NCBI GenBank assembly: GCA_022843225.1
Contig: JALHOC010000001.1
Span: forward strand, 56,874-120,873
Length of the DNA stretch: 64,000 nt
Reading direction: 5' to 3'
DNA from: Hyphomonadaceae bacterium
GTDB taxonomy: Bacteria > Pseudomonadota > Alphaproteobacteria > Caulobacterales > Aquidulcibacteraceae
Shown here: one piece after another, positions 58,097-64,000 of the stretch
How the letters are laid out: every line of letters starts with the position of its first letter
Position numbering within the stretch: position 1 is the first letter of the stretch
Made by a program: the position numbers and the translations under genes
Notes under the pieces: model-generated
What the model was told of the DNA's origin: nothing
What the model saw: only the letters and a program-made list of their open reading frames with translations
Database searches by the model: none

Positions 58097-58950
58097 GCCG
58101 TCACGCGTCGGGCGAACGCCGTGACGTCGGCGAGCACTGGCGCGCGCCCGCGAAACGGGCGCGAAAGCGCTAGCATGATCTCGATGTGATCGACGCCGGG
58201 ATAGGTTTTCGTTTCCACCGCCCCACCAACAGCGCGCATGGCGCGCTCAAGCGATTGGATGTTTCGGGGCCCGACCGTGGTGTCGTCTTCGCCCCACAAG
58301 AGCAGCATCGGCGGCGCGTCGACGCGCGCGAAATGGATGGGCTGTGTTGCGCGCGGGTCCGGCGCTTGGCCGAACGCCTCCTGGGTCGCCTCGACGTCAA
58401 ACGGAATGAAGTCGTAGGGTCCCGCGAGGCCAACAACGCCCTTCACCGCATTCGGTGAAACGCCGGCGGCGTGTATGTAGCGGTGATCGAGTCCAAGCAT
58501 GGCGGCGTTGTAGGCGCCCGCTGAGTGGCCCATGAGCACGATGCGAGCAGGGTCGCCTCCGCTGGCCGCCACATTCTGCTCGACCCAACGCAACGCGGTT
58601 GCGCAGTCTTCCACAAAACCGGGGAACCGCACCTCGGGCACCAGCCGATAATTCGGGATCGCGACGACGAAGCCCTGGGCTGCGAGCGCCGCCCCCATGA
58701 AATTGTAATCGTCCTTGTCGCCGTGGCGCCAAGACCCTCCGTAGATGAACATCACTACGGGTAGGGCGCGCGCCGCCGCGCTCACCGGCGCGTAGAGGTC
58801 GATCCGCTGGCGCGCCGCCGGTCCAAAGGCCGCGTCAAGGACGATCCGGCGCACCCCACCGTCGCGCGGCGCCAGGGCGTCAAAGGTGGCCAGGGAGGGG
58901 CTGCACGCCGCCAGAACTGGCAGACCAGCCAGGAGAGTTCTGCGATCCAT
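58093..58950 (-). CDS. Alpha/beta hydrolase lipoprotein (esterase-like)
   Basis: A 285-residue exported hydrolase. The signal ends in a lipobox LAAC (Cys16). The oxyanion segment is FIYGGSWRHGDK (about residues 68-79), the nucleophile Ser143 lies in MGHSAGAY, and the acid and His are probably in WGEDDTTVG and PGVDHIEI. The pattern is that of BD-FAE/carboxylesterase-like enzymes of the HSL type. The substrate is unknown. It converges with the TerB-like gene, overlapping by four bases, and is divergent from the beta-helix protein. Confidence 0.85.
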   Translation of the reverse strand: MDRRTLLAGLPVLAACSPSLATFDALAPRDGGVRRIVLDAAFGPAARQRIDLYAPVSAAARALPVVMFIYGGSWRHGDKDDYNFMGAALAAQGFVVAIPNYRLVPEVRFPGFVEDCATALRWVEQNVAASGGDPARIVLMGHSAGAYNAAMLGLDHRYIHAAGVSPNAVKGVVGLAGPYDFIPFDVEATQEAFGQAPDPRATQPIHFARVDAPPMLLLWGEDDTTVGPRNIQSLERAMRAVGGAVETKTYPGVDHIEIMLALSRPFRGRAPVLADVTAFARRVTA

Positions 58951-59048
58951 GGGCAGTTCCCATACGCGTCATGGTTGGCTGCATCCAGTGCCAGGTCGCC
59001 GCGCATCCTAGAAGAAACGACGGCGCGGGTCCGTCTGGGGATAAACAC

Positions 59049-59735
59049 ATGCGTGAATTCATGATTGCCGGTTTGGCGTTTGCATTGGTCAGCGTAGCTC
59101 CGGCGTCGGCAGAAACGCGCGACGCGGCCGGCTTTGAAAGCATCAGCGCATCGGGTCGCTTCCAAGTGGAGATCGCAGTTGGCGATGACCACACCGTATC
59201 TGTCCAAGGCTCCGATGCCGCGCGCATACGCACGCGCGTTGAGGATCATGTCCTCAAGATCGAGCCGCTGCGACGTCCGTGGTTTGGAAACCCACGCTAC
59301 GATGCGGTTGTGCGCGTGACCTTGCCGCGCTTGGAGGGCGTCAGTGCGGCGCGAGGCGCGTCTGTGGCGGCCAACGTTGACGGCGCGTGTGAAGACTTTT
59401 CCGCCGCCGCAGCGATGGGCAGCCAATTGCGTGTGTCGGGCCTTGCCTGCGCCTCGGTCAATGCAGCGGCGGCGATGGGGGCCGAGCTTCGACTTCAGGG
59501 CACATGCGATACGTTGGAAGTAGCCGCGGCGATGGGTGCGGACGTAAACGCGCGCGAGTTGCGGTGCCGCACCGTCGACGCCGCTGCGGCGATGGGCGGA
59601 GGCATTGCCGCGTATGCATCTGAGACGTTCGACGCCTCGGCAGCGATGGGCGGTGATGTCGATATGTCAGGCGGCGGTCGCGCGGTCGGTCGATCGGAAG
59701 CCATGGGCGGAGACGTGCGCGCCAGTGCGCCCTAA
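59049..59735 (+). CDS. Exported GIN/DUF2807-like beta-helix protein with six AMG motifs
   Basis: A 228-residue protein with a signal peptide (cleavage after ASA, about residue 21). The first half (about residues 22-110) reads like a head-GIN (DUF2807) domain: FESISASGRFQVEIAVGD, then VEDHVLKIEP and DAVVRVTLPRLEGV. The second half carries six AMG motifs with Met at residues 123, 143, 162, 182, 200 and 219, a regular 18-20-residue period that suggests stacked rungs of a beta-helix. Cysteines at 114, 134, 153 and 173 follow the same period. The function is unknown; GIN-domain proteins are surface or periplasmic. Confidence 0.78.
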   Translation: MREFMIAGLAFALVSVAPASAETRDAAGFESISASGRFQVEIAVGDDHTVSVQGSDAARIRTRVEDHVLKIEPLRRPWFGNPRYDAVVRVTLPRLEGVSAARGASVAANVDGACEDFSAAAAMGSQLRVSGLACASVNAAAAMGAELRLQGTCDTLEVAAAMGADVNARELRCRTVDAAAAMGGGIAAYASETFDASAAMGGDVDMSGGGRAVGRSEAMGGDVRASAP

Positions 59736-59827
59736 GGCGCGCGTCGTAGTGCATTGTGGGTTCGTCGCAAGGCGCTCGACATAGGGATGGGCCATCCATC
59801 AATGCCACGTATGGAGGCTCACCCCCG

Positions 59828-61054
59828 ATGCGATTTGCAGCGTTGACATGTGTGGCCGCGCTTTGCGCGGCTAGTGGCGCATCCGCCCAGGTTTCGTTCA
59901 CAGACGCCACCGCGACACACCTGCCGTCGTCTGAAGGCGTCACATATGCAACCATGGACGCGGCCGCGATCGATATCGATCACGATGGCGATCTTGATCT
60001 GATCACGCCGCAGGAATGGCGTGCGAACCGCGTCCTGCTGAACGATGGCGCGGGCCGGTTTGCGTTGGCGACAGGCTTTCTCCCGCCAACACCTGATGCG
60101 GAGCTGACGCGCCCTGAGGGCATGAACGCCGACGTGCCCGGAAAGGATTCCGAGGATGTCTCGATCGGCGATTTCAACGGCGATGGCCGGCTCGATATCA
60201 TCATGGTGGTCGAGGACGATGTACGCCTAGGCCGCGCCAATGTTCACCAGTATTACCGCGCGCTGGCTACAGGCGGGTATGAGCGGGTATATGAGCAGCT
60301 TCCAGACAGCGTCGCCAACGCCGTTTCGCATGCCGACATCAATGGCGATGGCGCGCCGGATATCCTCATCACCGGCGACGCTCAAGATCGGCTACTGATC
60401 AACAACGGCCAAGGCGGCTTCACTGATGAGACCGAGGCGCGCCTGCCGCGCGAGGCGGCTGTCGGCCAAGATGCTGCTTTCTTTGACGCGGATCGCGACG
60501 ATGATCTCGACATCGTGTTAGGCCTAGAGGGCGGGCACGCGCTCTGGATTAATGACGGTTCCGGTGTCTTTGGCGATGAAAGCAAGGCGCGGCTGCCGGC
60601 GCCGGGCAATGTCGAAGCGCGGAAGGTGACGCCCGTCGATATCGATGCCGATGGCGATCTTGATCTCTATTTCTCCCACGTCTCTTGGCAGGGCAGGGAG
60701 GCGCAGGATCGCTTGTTCATCAATGACGGGCGGGGCCGCTTCTCCGACGGAACCGCTACGTGGTTTCCCGCTGATGACCAACCCACGCTGGATACCGCCT
60801 TCGCAGACCTCGACGGCGACCGCGACCTGGACATGGTTCAGGCCAATATCGGCTCGGTGCGGGTTTTTCTGAATGAAGGCCAGCGGTTCGTGGATGTATC
60901 TGACGCGGCCATTCCGGGAACCATCGATGGGGTCAACATCACGGTCGAGGTGGCGGATTTCAACGCCGACCGCCGACCGGATATCTTCCTCGGCCAATTG
61001 GGGAGCCCCACGGCCTATGACCGGCTGCTGCTCAATACCCGCCGCCGGCGCTAA
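59828..61054 (+). CDS. Exported FG-GAP/VCBS repeat protein
   Basis: A 408-residue protein with a signal peptide (cleavage after ASA, about residue 20) and seven calcium-loop repeats of the FG-GAP type: [10 protein letters not shown] (49), [10 protein letters not shown] (115), [10 protein letters not shown] (170), [10 protein letters not shown] (220), [10 protein letters not shown] (271), [10 protein letters not shown] (327) and [10 protein letters not shown] (377). About seven blades at a 50-56-residue period is the number for a full integrin-alpha-like beta-propeller. It has no catalytic domain or anchor, so it is probably a periplasmic or secreted binding protein. ATG 59828 is chosen because it begins the signal. 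Confidence 0.87.
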   Translation: MRFAALTCVAALCAASGASAQVSFTDATATHLPSSEGVTYATMDAAAIDIDHDGDLDLITPQEWRANRVLLNDGAGRFALATGFLPPTPDAELTRPEGMNADVPGKDSEDVSIGDFNGDGRLDIIMVVEDDVRLGRANVHQYYRALATGGYERVYEQLPDSVANAVSHADINGDGAPDILITGDAQDRLLINNGQGGFTDETEARLPREAAVGQDAAFFDADRDDDLDIVLGLEGGHALWINDGSGVFGDESKARLPAPGNVEARKVTPVDIDADGDLDLYFSHVSWQGREAQDRLFINDGRGRFSDGTATWFPADDQPTLDTAFADLDGDRDLDMVQANIGSVRVFLNEGQRFVDVSDAAIPGTIDGVNITVEVADFNADRRPDIFLGQLGSPTAYDRLLLNTRRRR

Positions 61055-61152
61055 ACCGGCTTGGCGCGGCTTGCTCGACCCGGCCTAATCCTTTATCAGC
61101 GCCGCTTCGCCGTCCTGGGAGGCCCCGGGAACGGCCCAAGGAGTTTCCGGCC

Positions 61153-61335
61153 ATGGCCGTTCCAAAGCGAAAAACCTCGCCCTCCCGCCGGGGCATGCGC
61201 CGCGCTCACGATGCGCTGGGCAAGAATGCGTATGTGGAAGACAAGGAATCTGGCGAGCTGCGCCGTCCGCACCACATCGACCTGAAAAGCGGTCGCTACA
61301 AGGGCAAGCAAGTCCTGAAGCCGAAGGAAGAATGA
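61153..61335 (+). CDS. rpmF: 50S ribosomal protein L32
   Basis: A 60-residue large-subunit protein. The opening [20 protein letters not shown] is the family hallmark, and the alphaproteobacterial form without the zinc cysteines is seen ([20 protein letters not shown]). CAAGGAG lies just upstream of ATG 61153. The 98 bases after the FG-GAP gene probably hold its promoter; no clear boxes could be assigned. Confidence 0.97.
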   Translation: MAVPKRKTSPSRRGMRRAHDALGKNAYVEDKESGELRRPHHIDLKSGRYKGKQVLKPKEE

Positions 61336-61355
61336 GCGCTGCGCCGTTGGCGTAG

Positions 61356-62729
<1,374 letters not shown>

Positions 62730-62802
62730 AGCCTCACGCTTGATCGCGCCCTCCTGAGCGCGCACAACGCTTCCTCGTCAGTTCGTTGATGGAGATGCGA
62801 AT

Positions 62803-63507
62803 ATGTCGCCAGCGCGCCCTGCAGTCGGACTAAGCGCGATCGCGCTCGCGATTGTCTTTAACGTCCCCTACGCAGTGCTAGCGGCGACCTATGACTATCC
62901 CGACGTGTTGCGCCGTCCCGCCGGCGAGGCCCTCGATCTGTTTGTCGCGGGCGGCGCGAATCTGATCCTCACATGGCATGCGTTTGCCTTGACTGCTCTG
63001 GCGCTGGTCCCGGTCGCGATCGCACTCTCGATCACGCCGCAGCGCGTCGCAGAACGGCCGGCCCTGGCGATTGGGGCGGCTATCGCGGGCGCGCTGGCCG
63101 GTTTGGCGCAAGCTATCGGCTTGTGGCGCTGGGTGTTCGTTGTTCCAGCCTTGGCGCGAACCCATGCCGATCCAAGCGCGACGCCTGAAGCAAGGCTCGC
63201 CGCAGAGCATGCATTCGCCGTACTCAACCAGTATGGCGGCGTCGCAATTGGCGAACACCTCGGCCAATTGCTCACAGCGGGGTTCGTGTTGATGGTGGCG
63301 TGCCTTCAATGGTCAGAGCGGGCGCGTATTGCTGCCGTGATCGGTTTTGGCGCGGCGGCGGCCATCGCGGTGGGAACTGGGGAAGGTCTCGCCATCGCGC
63401 TGAGTAAGTCAGGCGAAGTGTTTTCGTTCGTGACGATCGCCGGATTCCTCGGGCTCACGCTTTGGCTTATTGTGACAGGTCTTGGTTTGATGCGAGGTCG
63501 CTCGTGA
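62803..63507 (+). CDS. DUF4386 family membrane protein
   Basis: A 234-residue protein with about six membrane helices. The segment GALAGLAQAIGLWRWVFVVP (about residues 97-116) with PALARTHADP after it matches DUF4386, a family of unknown function often found in operons with unrelated genes. The GGAG upstream of ATG 62803 supports the start. It overlaps the chorismate mutase start by four bases, though no functional link between the two is known. Confidence 0.8.
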   Translation: MSPARPAVGLSAIALAIVFNVPYAVLAATYDYPDVLRRPAGEALDLFVAGGANLILTWHAFALTALALVPVAIALSITPQRVAERPALAIGAAIAGALAGLAQAIGLWRWVFVVPALARTHADPSATPEARLAAEHAFAVLNQYGGVAIGEHLGQLLTAGFVLMVACLQWSERARIAAVIGFGAAAAIAVGTGEGLAIALSKSGEVFSFVTIAGFLGLTLWLIVTGLGLMRGRS

Positions 63508-63800
63508 CCCATTCTCTCGACCCGATGGTCGAGCTCTCGGAGCTCCGCGCCAGCATCGATAATTTCGATGCGGCCCTGGTTCATCTGCTGGCCGAGCGCT
63601 TTAAGTGCACGCAGCGCGTGGGCGCGCTGAAGGCCAAGCATGACATGCCCAGCGCCGATCCCTCGCGTGAGGCTGAGCAGATCGCGCGCCTGCGCGCGCT
63701 ATCGCACGACGCCAAGCTCGATCCCGACTTCGCGGAGAAGTTCCTGAACTTCATCATCACCGAAGTGATCCGCCACCACGACGCGGCGAAGAAGGCCTAA
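63504..63800 (+). CDS. Chorismate mutase (AroQ type)
   Basis: A 98-residue all-helical chorismate mutase making prephenate for Phe and Tyr. The AroQ pattern is seen: ELRASIDNFDAALVHLLAERF (in two parts, ELRASIDNFD and ALVHLLAERF), QRVGALKAKH with the active-site Arg and Lys, and DPSREAEQIARL. GTG 63504 overlaps the DUF4386 stop (GTGA) and is preferred; ATG 63525 is an alternative that shortens it by seven residues. No prephenate dehydratase is fused. Confidence 0.9.
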   Translation: MTHSLDPMVELSELRASIDNFDAALVHLLAERFKCTQRVGALKAKHDMPSADPSREAEQIARLRALSHDAKLDPDFAEKFLNFIITEVIRHHDAAKKA

Positions 63801-63805
63801 GGCCG

Positions 63806-64000
63806 TTAGGGCTTCTTACGCAGAAAAGCTGGCAGGTTCTCGCCGAAGCCGGGCGTATTGGCGTCTTGATGCGGCAGCGGCGCGGGTGTGCGTTCGCCGC
63901 GCTCGCGGCGCGGGCCGCGTTGTGGCGCGCGATCTTCACGCGGCGCGCGTTCCGTGCGCTCGGCGCTCGGTTCGTGCTTAACCGGTTCAGTTGACGCCTG
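63806..64000 (-). CDS. C-terminal end of an Arg/Pro/Glu-rich protein (partial)
   Basis: The minus strand is open from the window edge to TAA at 63806-63808, giving 64 residues. It is a charged, disordered tail (RTERAPREDRAPQRGPRRER) that ends GFGENLPAFLRKKP. Such Arg-rich tails ending in a LPAFL-type peptide occur in DEAD-box RNA helicases and in DUF4167 proteins of alphaproteobacteria; I cannot choose. It is convergent with chorismate mutase, five bases apart. Confidence 0.6.
   Translation of the reverse strand, partial: QASTEPVKHEPSAERTERAPREDRAPQRGPRRERGERTPAPLPHQDANTPGFGENLPAFLRKKP

Overview
The window reads as a chromosomal segment of a GC-rich alphaproteobacterium. Evidence: the colinear block nuoG-N / birA / coaX / RNase J / methylmalonyl-CoA epimerase / DUF1467 / proS / lolC-lolD / dnaE; LpxI as the lipid A pyrophosphatase; and a GTTC-N7-GTTC SOS box upstream of lexA, the alphaproteobacterial LexA operator. 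The gene order is most like Caulobacterales (Caulobacteraceae or Hyphomonadaceae). That family-level call is inference from remembered synteny; no search was run. There is no rRNA, tRNA, CRISPR array, prophage, transposase or integrase that I can support.

Layout. 1-2.0 kb: the 3' part of an SDR-type epimerase, a DUF3137 membrane protein, and on the minus strand a small secreted Gly/Pro/Trp-rich protein with a duplicated 31-residue repeat. 2.1-11.7 kb: respiratory complex I, subunits G to N (nuoA-F are not in the window). 11.7-22.6 kb: biotin ligase, pantothenate kinase III, RNase J, methylmalonyl-CoA epimerase, a DUF1467 protein, an archaeal/eukaryotic-type prolyl-tRNA synthetase, LolC/LolD and DnaE. 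22.7-25.4 kb: two tandem exported amidohydrolase-like proteins, the second without the HxH metal motif. 25.5-27.4 kb: rpsB-tsf, closed by a strong terminator. 27.4-40.4 kb: a long envelope cluster pyrH-frr-uppS-cdsA-dxr-rseP-bamA-ompH-lpxD-fabZ-lpxA-lpxI-lpxB, linking isoprenoid carrier, phospholipid, outer-membrane protein and lipid A synthesis.

40.4-41.2 kb is the only long stretch without a supportable gene. It holds a strongly foldable 83-nt element just after lpxB and an inverted pair of intergenic repeats. Beyond it lie a hypothetical minus-strand gene, citrate synthase and glutamyl-tRNA synthetase (minus), ComEC (plus), LexA (minus), trpC, trpD and trpG (minus), a SAM methyltransferase (plus) that splits the trp cluster, then trpE and a PpiD-like foldase (minus). 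54.2-58.1 kb: tpiA, secG (with a very long Ala/Pro/Thr tail), pyrG and a TerB-like gene. 58.1-61.1 kb: three exported proteins, namely a lipoprotein alpha/beta hydrolase, a GIN-domain-like beta-helix protein with six AMG motifs, and a seven-repeat FG-GAP protein. 61.1-64 kb: rpmF, eno, a DUF4386 membrane protein, chorismate mutase and the 3' end of an Arg/Pro-rich protein.

Most of the window is core metabolism and envelope biogenesis, and I do not see a clear new multi-gene system. The least explained items are the structured element after lpxB, the small repeat-bearing exported proteins, the prolyl-tRNA synthetase of unexpected type in a conserved slot, and the degenerate amidohydrolase paired with an intact one.
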